From assembly GCA_026646655.1 (NCBI GenBank), contig JAPKHT010000006.1:19873-83872 (forward strand): DNA of 64,000 nt, in the 5' to 3' direction. Positions 50,401 through 58,309 of this stretch are shown piece by piece; within the stretch, counting starts at the first letter, position 1, and each line of letters opens with the position of its first letter. Source of the DNA: JADLBR01 sp020847615 (GTDB taxonomy: Bacteria > Verrucomicrobiota > Verrucomicrobiia > JADLBR01). The position numbers and the translations under genes were made by a program. The notes below the pieces were generated by a model. That model was not told where the DNA came from. It did not search any database and was given only the letters and a program-made list of their open reading frames with translations.

Positions 50401-50864
50401 ATCGGCTCGATCAGGTCGCCATACGACGTCATCGCGGTCACCGAAAAGAACGCCGTGCCGACGATGCCCGAGGCCGAGTTCGTCTCGCCTCTCGCATCAA
50501 TGATGGTCGGAATATCCGAGGAATAGGCTATGCAATCGATCTGGTTGGTCAGCCCCCTCGAGCGGATGTGGTTCAACGCTGGCCACAGGATGTTCGTCCG
50601 GAAAAGGCCGGAATTCAGGACCCGCCGCAGGTCCGCCCCGGCCCCCGTCGTATAAAGCGGGGAGGTGTTGCTGGACGGCAGGTACAAGATGTTGCCCTCG
50701 GGGATGCCCCGGATCTGCTGGTAGGCATTCGCTATGGCGAGGGAACTCTGGCTCTGCCCGTTGGCCACCAGCAGCACATTCTGGACCCCACCGCCCGCCC
50801 AGACGTCGGGCGCCACGGCCACCGCCAACCAAAACCAAATTCCCCGGCCCAGCACGATCCTCAT
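47487..50864 (-). CDS. Secreted TIGR03790-type protein with calcium-binding and C-terminal STDL module
   Basis: 1125 residues from ATG 50864, with GGGGGAACC upstream. Signal peptide, then NVLLVANGQSQSSLAIANAY and RGIPEGNILYLP, the start signature of the TIGR03790 family, and HYARGATVGEAFHQAVQYPY plus LLLMGDPLCRA, which resemble the caspase/gingipain-like fold near its C-terminal end (function in this family unknown). Several beta-sandwich domains follow (about 470-800), then a laminin-G-like region (about 800-980), a thrombospondin-3-like Ca site (DTDGDGIPDLWEAETFGD, DHDRDGISDRDEW), and a C-terminal module with GQTYLLQSSTDLVGPW. The PEP-CTERM gene lies 59 bases upstream on the same strand. 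Confidence 0.85.
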   Translation of the reverse strand: MRIVLGRGIWFWLAVAVAPDVWAGGGVQNVLLVANGQSQSSLAIANAYQQIRGIPEGNILYLPSSNTSPLYTTGAGADLRRVLNSGLFRTNILWPALNHIRSRGLTNQIDCIAYSSDIPTIIDARGETNSASGIVGTAFFSVTAMTSYGDLIEPMNTASNMSSANLCFRGFALTASPDTWTTNVTRAAKWGAAQRSYYMSMVLGWSDAMGSTVEDVTNMLARSLSADGSRPSGTVYMDANADVRGTTRSGQFSATATELAGLGIASQILAGNPSPYSLSNKSNVLGAVMGAAAPYLPAGSEYLPGSIAESLTSWSGIMDYSGIGQFRMTQHSGLGVGGTSGTVTEPFAISGKFPAARMHAHYARGATVGEAFHQAVQYPYHLLLMGDPLCRAHAIIPVVTVTGLVDGQMAAGVLNVTPEVSTTFSNGIEGVDLFLDGALHQSAAPGGQFGVDTSSIADGWHTALFVGYEKSGVRTQGAQLRHFRVNNHGEDVVVTPASQLIQPGGTASLTVTPSGGAAASVELRKGSRVLAVLGVSGGVANVPASLLGPGRSVVRAVAQMGSGEVCSEPVLVDVVPPADTVAPVAVHLSVLTGTNSTMLGGLIPKAANKAGDWLFLHLVPSEPVGLTNQRVMIGARADPWFPLKWNGLASTNRLPSLLTTTNPVIWRQQVSETLDPEGPLPVVVQLSDWAGNRSAVTNLIVTDYTVPFATQLWVAPQVVLPGQSVRLHFATTEPLASDPDVAVETGGLGSFESLAGGIFGYRYTVPPSATGGLAAVGFSNMLDVAGNAYSTMRLHADFEAMALGHNLTNDSRWAGPTGATYKPTAFVTNSPTAPGSARSAYFRDEPGNVSQIYGFKFPGRRRYGTAAFDAYLADRTASSNAEFRVFLSQGTTSRSEVQLVLAQFDAATWRVGVRGPWGTTYHTNGLAMQTWHRIEFFQDFGPNTYSVTVDGNTLADRATYAVGTTNLPWADTFNFTNSGNDEDAVIDNVTITDVLGYVRVSEDTDGDGIPDLWEAETFGDLAACDGGSDHDRDGISDRDEWRSGSDPRDRRSGLRAMGITGPGGGGDMTLRFRTSPGQTYLLQSSTDLVGPWADEGEYFSAGDEVTVAVPASIGRSKFWRLEWMP

Positions 50865-50923
50865 GGTTCCCCCACCCGCTCCCAACCGCGGATCATCCCC
50901 CTGGAACCCACTGCGGACGGCCA

Positions 50924-52501
50924 TCAGGCGCTCCGGCGCCGCCCGGCGGCAACCAGACACAGGAACCCGAGCGTCATGAGGAGCCACGTCGTGGGCTCGG
51001 GGATGATCATCAGGCTGACGTTGTCGATCGCGAAGTCCGCCTGGCTGTTCGCCGTCGTGAACTGCACCGAGGAGATGCCCGTCACGCTGTTGCTGATGGC
51101 GCTCGCGTTCTGCCAGAGTGCGAGATCATTCGTCGACCAGATGTTGCCCGGATTATCCAGGGCGTAGAGGAACACGTCGTAGTTCGCGGTCGGCAGCCCG
51201 TAGTCCTCGGCGAGGATGGTCAGGTGATACACGAAATTCGTGTCGCCCGCCCCCCCGAAGAAGCTCTTGTCGCCGTTGCCATCGAGCGAGAACGCCACGA
51301 AGTTGGTCGGCGTTATCGTCCGCCACGCGGTATCGAAAACCTCGATCGCGCCGTCGCCGTTGAGCCGCATGTTGATCTGGCCGGAGTTGCCCGCGCTGGC
51401 CAGCAATAGGTTGAAGCTCCGATTTCCGGCGCCCCCGCCATCCTCCGCGGCGAAATCCACGTCGAACCGCCAGTCCGATCCGGGTGTCTCCGGCGCCTGG
51501 CTCAAGGTCCCCTTGTTCACCGTGCCATCCAGATAGGCCGCCGTGTGCGACCCGTCCGTCAAACCCGCGTGGCGAGTGACCGTGAGACCCGTGTTGGTCG
51601 TCCAGTTCCTGGCGAAGTCCGCGGACATGCCGTCGGTCGTCAGGGATTGCCCCCGCTCGAACGTCCCGTTGCGCAGGCCGTTCTTGTCGATCTCCACGTT
51701 GTCCAGGATGACGTCGTTGCCGGCGCTCGCGCTGATGATCCCGAACTGGTGGAACGCCGTCACCGGCAGGAATCCGTTCGTCGTGGCCGAAAAAGTGGCT
51801 CCGCCGTCGATCTCCATCTTGAAGCTGTATCCGGTGGCCGTGCGGGTCATCCGGAAGACCGCCTCGTGTGCGTTGGTGTCCGCGATGTGCGGCCGGGCAC
51901 CGCTGCTCCCGAACGTCCCCACGCCCACGCCCCCGAGCATGTTGCCCCCGCCCGTCACGTTCTCGTCGTACAGGAACGCGTAGGTGCCCGAGCCCGACAC
52001 CGGCGCCACCTGGACGCGCCCGCCGAATCCGATGGTGTCCGTGGCCGTCGTCCCCTGGTTGTCCGCCGTGTTCTGCGTGCCGCCATTATTCAATATGCCA
52101 AATCGCAGGTCATTGGTGCCACCGGCCACGGAGGGGATGCGAAAAAGGAACCGCAACTCCACGGCATCGCCCACCTGATCCATGCCCACCTGATCATACG
52201 GTGGACCCACGATGTCGAAAACGCCCGCCGCGCCCCCAAATCCCGTCGTGTCCACAAATAGCGCATTCGTGCTCCCGATGCCGCCCGCGCCCGAATCGTC
52301 GATGATCCCCGTCGTCCCCGCCCCGCCGGTCGTCGGCCACGCCCCCATCAACCCCGTGTCGTCAAACCGGTTAGCCCCGGGGGTCCGGCCCGAAAAATCG
52401 TCCTGCAGCACCAGATCGGCCCGCGCCACCCACCCCACCGCACAAAGACAAAACCATGCCGCCGCGACAACCCCGCGGTTCCGGGCCGTAGCCATTTTCA
52501 T
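50924..52501 (-). CDS. PEP-CTERM sorting-signal protein
   Basis: 525 residues from ATG 52501 (GTG 52522 is also in frame). N-terminal signal peptide (GVVAAAWFCLCAVGWVARA). Two concanavalin/laminin-G-like beta domains: about 25-280 (LVLQDDFSGRTPGANRFDDT) and about 290-500 (LRNGTFERGQSLTTDG, a carbohydrate-binding-like start). It ends with PEPTTWLLMTLGFLCLVAAG then RRRSA: the PEP motif, hydrophobic helix and basic tail recognised by exosortase (EpsH) and exported with extracellular polysaccharide. The exosortase gene is not in the window. The mature protein is probably a matrix or sheath component. Confidence 0.9.
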   Translation of the reverse strand: MKMATARNRGVVAAAWFCLCAVGWVARADLVLQDDFSGRTPGANRFDDTGLMGAWPTTGGAGTTGIIDDSGAGGIGSTNALFVDTTGFGGAAGVFDIVGPPYDQVGMDQVGDAVELRFLFRIPSVAGGTNDLRFGILNNGGTQNTADNQGTTATDTIGFGGRVQVAPVSGSGTYAFLYDENVTGGGNMLGGVGVGTFGSSGARPHIADTNAHEAVFRMTRTATGYSFKMEIDGGATFSATTNGFLPVTAFHQFGIISASAGNDVILDNVEIDKNGLRNGTFERGQSLTTDGMSADFARNWTTNTGLTVTRHAGLTDGSHTAAYLDGTVNKGTLSQAPETPGSDWRFDVDFAAEDGGGAGNRSFNLLLASAGNSGQINMRLNGDGAIEVFDTAWRTITPTNFVAFSLDGNGDKSFFGGAGDTNFVYHLTILAEDYGLPTANYDVFLYALDNPGNIWSTNDLALWQNASAISNSVTGISSVQFTTANSQADFAIDNVSLMIIPEPTTWLLMTLGFLCLVAAGRRRSA

Positions 52502-52573
52502 AACATCCCTATCCTGGAGCACCGACCATGCCCGTCAACCCCGAACGCAGCCGCGCCGCTCGGCGCTCGAAGT

Positions 52574-53176
52574 CTATCCCCCAAGCCGTCGCCGTATCGC
52601 CCGCACCTGCCGCCTGTGCACCCGCTGGTGGATCGCCGCGAGACAGACCCACCCGTGTCCATCCAACGGCCCCAGCCACGGATGCGGCGCGCACATCGGC
52701 GAACCCATGTCCCCCACCCGCACGATCATCGTCTCCTCAAACACCTTCAGGAATACCCGGAACTGGTCCACCACGTCTTCCGCCGCCCCCCCCGTCGGTT
52801 TCATCTCCCTGATGTCGACCAAGAACCTCGGCTCCCGCCCCTTGCTCAGCGCCACGATGATCTCCCCCATCCGCTTGCCCGCCACCATCAGGTGCTCCAG
52901 CACCATCGCGGCAGACCAGTGCCGCGAGCTGTCCTCGATCCCCATCAGCCGGGGCACCAGCACCCGCTCGAACAGCCGCCCCTCCGGCAGGCGCCCGCAC
53001 TCCTCCAGGATCCGCGACCCCTCGCGCTGGAACACGCCCCTCGCCTGGACCCACGATGTCGTCCACCGCCAGAAAGGAAATATCGCCCCCCGCACCAGCG
53101 CCAGCTCCCAGCCCCGCAGCCCCGCGCCCGGCGCCTCAAGGCCCGCGCCCGCCGCCGCATCGCCTCCCGCCCTCAT
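52574..53176 (-). CDS. DinB-superfamily (four-helix bundle) protein
   Basis: 200 residues from ATG 53176. Four-helix DinB/YfiT-like pattern: FERVLVPRLMGIEDSSRHWS, MVLEHLMVAGKRMGEII (a His in the second helix), and a C-terminal VCLAAIHQRVHRRQVRAIRR with the HxxxHxxQ-type end, consistent with the metal triad of this superfamily. Members are thiol-dependent transferases or hydrolases (bacillithiol, mycothiol or glutathione linked); the substrate here is unknown. Divergent from pgsA by 158 bases, which hold no gene. Confidence 0.75.
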   Translation of the reverse strand: MRAGGDAAAGAGLEAPGAGLRGWELALVRGAIFPFWRWTTSWVQARGVFQREGSRILEECGRLPEGRLFERVLVPRLMGIEDSSRHWSAAMVLEHLMVAGKRMGEIIVALSKGREPRFLVDIREMKPTGGAAEDVVDQFRVFLKVFEETMIVRVGDMGSPMCAPHPWLGPLDGHGWVCLAAIHQRVHRRQVRAIRRRLGG

Positions 53177-53334
53177 ATGAAACCTTCCACTCCGGCCACC
53201 CTTCCATTTATCCGATCGCCCCGCCGCCTTGCAACACCGCCCTCGGGCACGGCGCCGGAAACTCCCGACTGGCGCGCGCCACCGGCATGCCGTAAATTCT
53301 TGCGTCCGATGGCCACCGCAACCCGAAGACCGCG

Positions 53335-53922
53335 ATGAACCTGCCCAACCAGCTCACGCTCGGACGCCTGGGATTGACCGCCGTCTTTGTCACGGTCACC
53401 TCCGTGCCGTGCCGCTATCAGGCGACGGCGGCCATCGTGCTTTTCGCCCTCGCGGGCATCACCGACTGGCTGGACGGCTGGCTCGCCAGGCGATGGAACC
53501 TCATCACCGATTTCGGGAAGCTCATGGACCCGCTGGCCGACAAGATCCTGGTGACGGCCGCGCTGTTGTACCTGCTGCAGGCCGGGCGTGTTCCCCTCTG
53601 GATGGCGGTGGTCATGATCTCGCGCGAGTTCCTCATCACCGGCCTGCGCCTCATCGCGTCCAGCAAGGGGGTCGTGATCGCGGCGGACAAGGCGGGCAAG
53701 CACAAGACCATATCGCAGCTCGTGGCGATCCTGGTCGCCCTCCTGTGCCTCGCGGTCGCCGAGCGGGGCCTGGGCGGGCGCTGGCTCCGCGCCCTTGAGA
53801 TCGCCACCCCCTGGCTCTTCGCCTGGGCCACGCTGATCACCGTGGCCTCCGGCGCATGGTACTTCTGGAAGAACAGGCGCTTCGTCTTCGACCCGTCCGC
53901 GCACGCGCCCAACCACCGATAG
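53335..53922 (+). CDS. pgsA: CDP-diacylglycerol--glycerol-3-phosphate 3-phosphatidyltransferase
   Basis: 195 residues, membrane. Makes phosphatidylglycerol phosphate, first step to PG and cardiolipin. The CDP-alcohol phosphotransferase motif DG-AR-G-D-D is complete in DWLDGWLARRWNLITDFG and KLMDPLADK. NLPNQLTLGRLGLTAVFV is the family start. It is 8 bases ahead of the PilT-type ATPase gene on the same strand, a fortuitous-looking pairing. Confidence 0.95.
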   Translation: MNLPNQLTLGRLGLTAVFVTVTSVPCRYQATAAIVLFALAGITDWLDGWLARRWNLITDFGKLMDPLADKILVTAALLYLLQAGRVPLWMAVVMISREFLITGLRLIASSKGVVIAADKAGKHKTISQLVAILVALLCLAVAERGLGGRWLRALEIATPWLFAWATLITVASGAWYFWKNRRFVFDPSAHAPNHR

Positions 53923-53930
53923 CAAACACC

Positions 53931-55010
53931 ATGGCCCAGGAACATGCGGCATCGCCCGGCGCCAACTCCCTGGCCGGACTCTTGGCCCTCGCCAAAGAGC
54001 GCGGCGCATCCGACCTGCACCTGATGGCCGGGGCGCCCCCGCTGCTCCGCATCCAGGGGGAACTGGTGCCCCTGTCGGAATGCGGTCGCATCGACGAGCC
54101 CTCCGGGCTGTTCTTCCCCGCGCTGACGGAGTTCCAGCGCACCCGCCTCAACGAGGAGCGCGAACTCGATTTCGCGATCTCGGTGCCGGGCGCCGGCCGT
54201 TTCCGCGGCAACGCCCACTGGCAGCGCGGCCACGCCGAGGCCGCGTTCCGCTGCATCGAGGAGCGCGTCCCCGCGCTCACCGAGTTGGGCCTCCCGCCGG
54301 TCGCGGAGCGCCTCTGCGCCCTGCGCAATGGCCTGGTCCTGATCACCGGCCCCGCCGGTTCCGGAAAGAGCACCTCCGCGGCCGCCATGATCGGGCACAT
54401 CAACGCCAGCCGCCGCTGCGTGATCGTCACCATCGAAGACCCGATCGAATTTCTCCACGCCAACCACCTCGCCGCCATCAAGCAGCGCGAGGTCGGCTCC
54501 GACACCCCGTCCTTCGCCTCGGGCCTCACGCGCGTCCTGCGCCAGGATCCCGACGTCGTGTTCGTCGGGGAAATGCGCGATCTCGAGAGCGTGTCGTGGG
54601 GACTCCGCGCCGCAGAGACCGGCCACCTGGTCATCAGCACGCTCCACACCGCCGATGCCGCGCAGGCCGTCAACCGCATCGTCTCCATATTCCCGCCCGA
54701 GAAGCGCCCCGAGATCCTGACCCAGCTCGCCTACTGCATCGAGGCGGTCATCAGCCAGCAACTGGTCCCGTCGAAATCCGGCGGCCGCCGCACCCTGGCC
54801 TGCGAGGTGATGATCGCCAACCCCGCGATCCGCACCTGCATCCGCGACCACCTCCCGCACCAGATCGCCAGCCACATCCAGCTCGGCGCCCGAGAGGGCA
54901 TGCAGACCATGGACGCCTCCCTCGCCGCCCTCGCGCGCAAGGGGCTCATTGCCCGCGACGAGGCCGCCGCCCGCATGAGGGAACCCGCCCTCCTCGACGC
55001 CCGAGCCTGA
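53931..55010 (+). CDS. pilT: PilT/PilU-type twitching ATPase
   Basis: 359 residues from ATG 53931. Hexameric ATPase powering retraction of type IV pili. N-terminal PAS-like domain (LLALAKERGASDLHLMAGAPP, a PilT signature), Walker A GPAGSGKST at 140-148, the Asp box VIVTIEDPIEFLH, Walker B DPDVVFVGEMRD, the His box GHLVISTLHTADAAQAVNRI, and LAYCIEAVISQQLVP. The GMQTMDASLAALARKGLI C-terminus is also typical. No other pilus gene is in the window, and PilU is not ruled out. Confidence 0.93.
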   Translation: MAQEHAASPGANSLAGLLALAKERGASDLHLMAGAPPLLRIQGELVPLSECGRIDEPSGLFFPALTEFQRTRLNEERELDFAISVPGAGRFRGNAHWQRGHAEAAFRCIEERVPALTELGLPPVAERLCALRNGLVLITGPAGSGKSTSAAAMIGHINASRRCVIVTIEDPIEFLHANHLAAIKQREVGSDTPSFASGLTRVLRQDPDVVFVGEMRDLESVSWGLRAAETGHLVISTLHTADAAQAVNRIVSIFPPEKRPEILTQLAYCIEAVISQQLVPSKSGGRRTLACEVMIANPAIRTCIRDHLPHQIASHIQLGAREGMQTMDASLAALARKGLIARDEAAARMREPALLDARA

Positions 55011-55024
55011 AAAGGGCTACGGCC

Positions 55025-56251
55025 TCACCGTCCGCCATACTCCGCCAGCCACGCCCCCACCGCCGGATCGCCGCGCCCCTCCGCCATGTCCCCCCACGAG
55101 GGCGACATGCCGCGCAGGCGGCCGATGACCTCGGCCAGCACCCCCAGCGCGAAATCGATGTCGGTCCCGGATGTCTCCCCCCCAAGTCCCACCAGAAGAT
55201 GCCCCGCCGCCAGCGCCTCGGGCTGCCCGATCGCCCTCAGCGCCGCCGACAGCCTCATCACCCGACTCACGCAACTGGTGCTCGCCCCCACGATCAGGCC
55301 CTTGAGGTCACACGCGAGCGCCACCGCCTCCGCCTCCACGCACGCCACGCTAAAACTCAGACCGTTCGGCAATCGTTCCTCGCCGGGCGCCGGGCCATTC
55401 AGCACGCACCCCGGAACCGCCGATGCCATGCCCCGGATAAACCGCTCCTGAAGCGCCCGAGCCCGAGCCGCGCGCGTACGGATGTCACCCGCCGCCTCAA
55501 GCGCCGCCCGTCCCGCGCCCACGATACCCGCCACGTTTTCGCCCCCCGCGCGCATGCCTCCCTCCTGCATCCCCCCATGCAGCAGCGGCTCCAGCGCCAC
55601 CCCGCGCCTCCGGTACAGGACCCCAACGCCCCGCGGCCCCCCAAAGCGCGCGGGCGCCAGCGAGAGCAGATCGCAGCGCATCGCGCCCACGTCAATCGGC
55701 AACCACCCGCCACCCCAGGATGCGTCGCAGAAGAACGTCGCCCCCGCCCCGCGCGCCAGGGCGCCGATCTCCGCCACCCGCTGCACGGTCCCGATGTCGT
55801 GCTGCGCCAGGTGGGCCACCACCAAGACCGTGTCCTCCCTTATGGCCTCGCCCACCGCCCCCGGATCCACGCGACCCAACCGGTCCACCCCGACGCGCGT
55901 CACCCCATGCCCGCGCCCCTCCAGCCATCGCAGCGACTCCGCAACCGAAGGGTGCTCCGCCAGACTCGCCACGATGTGCCCGCGCCCCAGGCCCCCGGCC
56001 AACGCCACGCCCTTCACGGCGAGATTCGCCGCCTCGGTGCCACCCGATGTGAAAATGATCTCCTCGGGCGAACCCGCCCCCAACATCGCGGCCAGCCGCC
56101 CCCGCGCAGTCTCCATCGCGCGCCGCGCGCGCAACCCCGCCGAATGCACCGCCGACGGCGACCCGCACTCCACCCCCAGAAAGGGCGCCATCTCCTCGAC
56201 CACCGCCGGATGCGGCGGCGAACCCGACAGATGATCGAGGAATACACCCAT
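55025..56251 (-). CDS. Cysteine desulfurase (NifS/IscS) homologue lacking the PLP lysine
   Basis: 408 residues, full length for the fold-type I aminotransferase class V family, and clearly of the NifS/IscS group: VFLDHLSGSPPHPAV, GTEAANLAVKGVAL, AEHPSVAES (with the PLP-stacking histidine), LPNGLSFSV and a normal C-terminus. By hand alignment with E. coli IscS, several cofactor residues are changed: the Schiff-base Lys206 in SGHK is Arg (LAPAR), His205 is Ala, Gln183 is Trp (DASW), and Asn155 is His. Asp180 and the loop cysteine (GASTSC) remain. It is probably catalytically dead as a desulfurase; it may be a regulatory or scaffold pseudoenzyme. It starts 6 bases after frr, in the pyrH-hpf-frr operon. 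Confidence 0.85.
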   Translation of the reverse strand: MGVFLDHLSGSPPHPAVVEEMAPFLGVECGSPSAVHSAGLRARRAMETARGRLAAMLGAGSPEEIIFTSGGTEAANLAVKGVALAGGLGRGHIVASLAEHPSVAESLRWLEGRGHGVTRVGVDRLGRVDPGAVGEAIREDTVLVVAHLAQHDIGTVQRVAEIGALARGAGATFFCDASWGGGWLPIDVGAMRCDLLSLAPARFGGPRGVGVLYRRRGVALEPLLHGGMQEGGMRAGGENVAGIVGAGRAALEAAGDIRTRAARARALQERFIRGMASAVPGCVLNGPAPGEERLPNGLSFSVACVEAEAVALACDLKGLIVGASTSCVSRVMRLSAALRAIGQPEALAAGHLLVGLGGETSGTDIDFALGVLAEVIGRLRGMSPSWGDMAEGRGDPAVGAWLAEYGGR

Positions 56252-56257
56252 CGGGCG

Positions 56258-56821
56258 CTAGACCTGCATCAGCTCCTTTTCCTTCGAAGCCAGATGCTTG
56301 TCCACCTCGCCCACGAACTTGTCCGTGAGCTTCTGGACCTCCTTCTCGGAGACCGTCAGCTCGTCCTCGGTGATCTTCCCGTCCTTCTGCAGCTTCTTCA
56401 GCGCGTCCATCGCCTCGCGCCTCGAGTGCCGGATTCCCACGCGCTGGTCCTCCGCGATCTTCCGGATATTCTTCACCAGCTCCTCGCGCCGCTGCTGCGA
56501 GAGCTCCGGGAATGGGATGCGGATCAGCTTGCCGTCCACCATCGGCGTGATCCCCAGCTGCGATGTCTCCAGCGCCTTTCGCACCGGGTCCACCGTCGCC
56601 ATGTCCCACGGCTGGATCAGCAGCATCCGCGCCTCGGGCGCCGTGATCGCCGCCAGCTCCTTGAGCCGCATCGTCGTGCCCTGGTAGGCCTCCACCAAGA
56701 GGTTCTCCACCAGCGCCGGAGACGCCTTCCCCGTGCGGACCGTCGCAAACTGATGGTGGAGATGCTCCACGCCCTTCTCCATCGCGGACTCCGCCTCGAA
56801 CATCACCTCGTCTAGTGTCAT
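56258..56821 (-). CDS. frr: Ribosome recycling factor
   Basis: 187 residues, standard. Splits post-termination ribosomes with EF-G. FATVRTGKASPALVENLLVE, and the C-terminal helix KIAEDQRVGIRHSRREA and DELTVSEKEVQKLTDKFV, are characteristic. Usually pyrH is directly ahead of frr; here the ribosome hibernation gene stands between them, 33 bases upstream. Confidence 0.97.
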   Translation of the reverse strand: MTLDEVMFEAESAMEKGVEHLHHQFATVRTGKASPALVENLLVEAYQGTTMRLKELAAITAPEARMLLIQPWDMATVDPVRKALETSQLGITPMVDGKLIRIPFPELSQQRREELVKNIRKIAEDQRVGIRHSRREAMDALKKLQKDGKITEDELTVSEKEVQKLTDKFVGEVDKHLASKEKELMQV

Positions 56822-56854
56822 GTCAGCCTCCGTCGCTCTGCCGCCGCCCCGGCC

Positions 56855-57199
56855 TCACCGGCCCCGGATCGTCCGCATCACCTTCTGCGTCGCCTTCACC
56901 CGCTTGGACCGCAGCTTGGTCTTGTGCCGCCGGAATTGCGTCTCCAGCTTCTCGTGCACCAGGTCGATCGCCTCGTACAGGTCGCCCGCCCGGACCTCCG
57001 CGTGCAGGTCGTTCCCGGGCACCGCCACGTGCACCTGCACCCGGAACGGCTTCGACCCGTGCGTCTGATCCCGGTACAGCACCACGTGCGCCCCGATCGC
57101 CTGCTGGTCCAGCCGGTCCATCGTCGCGATCTTGTCCAGCACGTAGTCCTTGATCGCCTCCGTCAGTTTCAAGTGCCTCACCGAAAAATGTATCCTCAT
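56855..57199 (-). CDS. hpf: Ribosome hibernation-promoting factor, short form
   Basis: 114 residues. Sigma-54 modulation/HPF family: MRIHFSVRHLKLTEAIKDYV, FRVQVHVAVPGNDLHAEVRAGD and AIDLVHEKLETQFRRHKTK. Binds the decoding region of idle 30S subunits and blocks translation. It lacks the C-terminal dimerisation domain of long HPF, so it is a short HPF/YfiA type. ATG 57199 with AGGAGG upstream, 9 bases after pyrH. Confidence 0.93.
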   Translation of the reverse strand: MRIHFSVRHLKLTEAIKDYVLDKIATMDRLDQQAIGAHVVLYRDQTHGSKPFRVQVHVAVPGNDLHAEVRAGDLYEAIDLVHEKLETQFRRHKTKLRSKRVKATQKVMRTIRGR

Positions 57200-57208
57200 G
57201 CGCGCCTC

Positions 57209-57946
57209 CTATTCTGTTTGGTCGCACACCAGCGTGCCCACCTTCTGGCCGCTGATCGCCCGACGGATGTTGCCCTTCCTAAACATGTCGAACACCATAA
57301 TCGGAATGTGGTTTTCCATGCAAAGCGAAAACGCCGCCGCGTCCATCACCCGCAGCCGCCGGTGCAGCGCGTCCACGTACGTGATGTGCTCGAATCGCGT
57401 CGCACCGGGATGCTTCTTCGGGTCACGGTCGTAGATCCCGTCCACCTTCGTCGCCTTCAGCAGCACCGAGGCCCCGATCTCGGCCGCCCGCAGCGCCGCC
57501 GTGGTGTCCGTCGTGAAATACGGGTTCCCGGTCCCGGCCACGAAAATCACGACGCGGCCCTTCTCCAGGTGCCTCAGCGCCCGCCGCCGGATGAACGGCT
57601 CCGCCACGTTGCGCATGTCGATGGACGTCATCACCCGCGTCTGCACCCCCGCCTTCTCCAGCGCGTCCTGCAGCGCAAGGCCGTTGATCACCGTCGCCAG
57701 CATCCCCATGTAATCGGCCGTCGCCCGATCCATCCCCGCCTCGGCCGCCACGCCGCCCCGCCATATGTTGCCCCCGCCCACCACCATCGCCAGCTGCGCC
57801 CCAACCGACGCCGCCATTTTCACCTCGTCCGCCAGCGCCACCACGATCCTCGGACAAATCGATTCCCCATCCCCCTGCAACGCCTCGCCGCTCAACTTCA
57901 ACAGCACGCGCCGATACCGTACCTTCGCCTTCTTCGATACGCTCAC
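57209..57946 (-). CDS. pyrH: UMP kinase
   Basis: 245 residues from GTG 57946 (MSVSKKAKVRYRRVLLKLSG). Phosphorylates UMP to UDP with ATP; hexameric. RVLLKLSGEALQGD, MVVGGGNIWRGG, IVTINGLALQDAL-like TVINGLALQDALEK, VIFVAGTGNPYFTTDTTAALRA and KATKVDGIYDRDP are all present. A frame to 58144 reads through the divergent intergenic region and is not used. First gene of the pyrH-hpf-frr operon; its promoter must lie within 57947-58309. Confidence 0.95.
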   Translation of the reverse strand: MSVSKKAKVRYRRVLLKLSGEALQGDGESICPRIVVALADEVKMAASVGAQLAMVVGGGNIWRGGVAAEAGMDRATADYMGMLATVINGLALQDALEKAGVQTRVMTSIDMRNVAEPFIRRRALRHLEKGRVVIFVAGTGNPYFTTDTTAALRAAEIGASVLLKATKVDGIYDRDPKKHPGATRFEHITYVDALHRRLRVMDAAAFSLCMENHIPIMVFDMFRKGNIRRAISGQKVGTLVCDQTE

Positions 57947-58260
57947 TCCAACCCAATCTGCAATGCCGCATCCCACCCCGCAACAACAATCCCCTCGCCC
58001 CATATCACCAGCTCCTCGCGCCGACGCGCGCATCCGTCGCCATTCCCGCGCCGCGGCAACGGCCCGGCGCCCACACGCTCGACCACAGATCCGTGCTTCG
58101 GGGACACACTGAAATCGCAGACGCGTCGCCGGAATCCTGTGCAAAACCAGTCATTCCCGATGATTGCTGCTGTCGCGCATTAGACACCCGGCGATGATTC
58201 CCATCACACCGAGATTCGCATCCATCTTTCTTCCAATGGCTTACAATATTTACATCCACT

Positions 58261-58276
58261 TGGCATCCCACTTGCT
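58261..58276 (+). promoter_or_regulatory. Sigma-54 (-24/-12) promoter of amtB-PII
   Basis: TGGCATCCCACTTGCT matches the RpoN consensus TGGCACG-N4-TTGCW at the invariant GG (-24) and GC (-12) with correct spacing. Transcription would start near 58287, 23 bases ahead of the amtB ATG, leaving AGGAG in the leader. RpoN control implies an enhancer-binding activator such as NtrC and induction under nitrogen limitation. Upstream (58159-58196) GATGATT occurs twice, 32 bases apart, which might be an activator site; I see no clear NtrC box. The rest of the 363-base gap 57947-58309 holds no gene. Confidence 0.8.
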
Positions 58277-58309
58277 CTCTGCCGAACCACAACGGAATAG
58301 GAGAAGCAA

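Noticed and set aside
58130..58200. NtrC binding site upstream of the sigma-54 promoter
   Set aside because: Only a partial half-site (TGTGCAAAACCAG) and a GATGATT direct repeat are visible; neither fits the NtrC consensus well.
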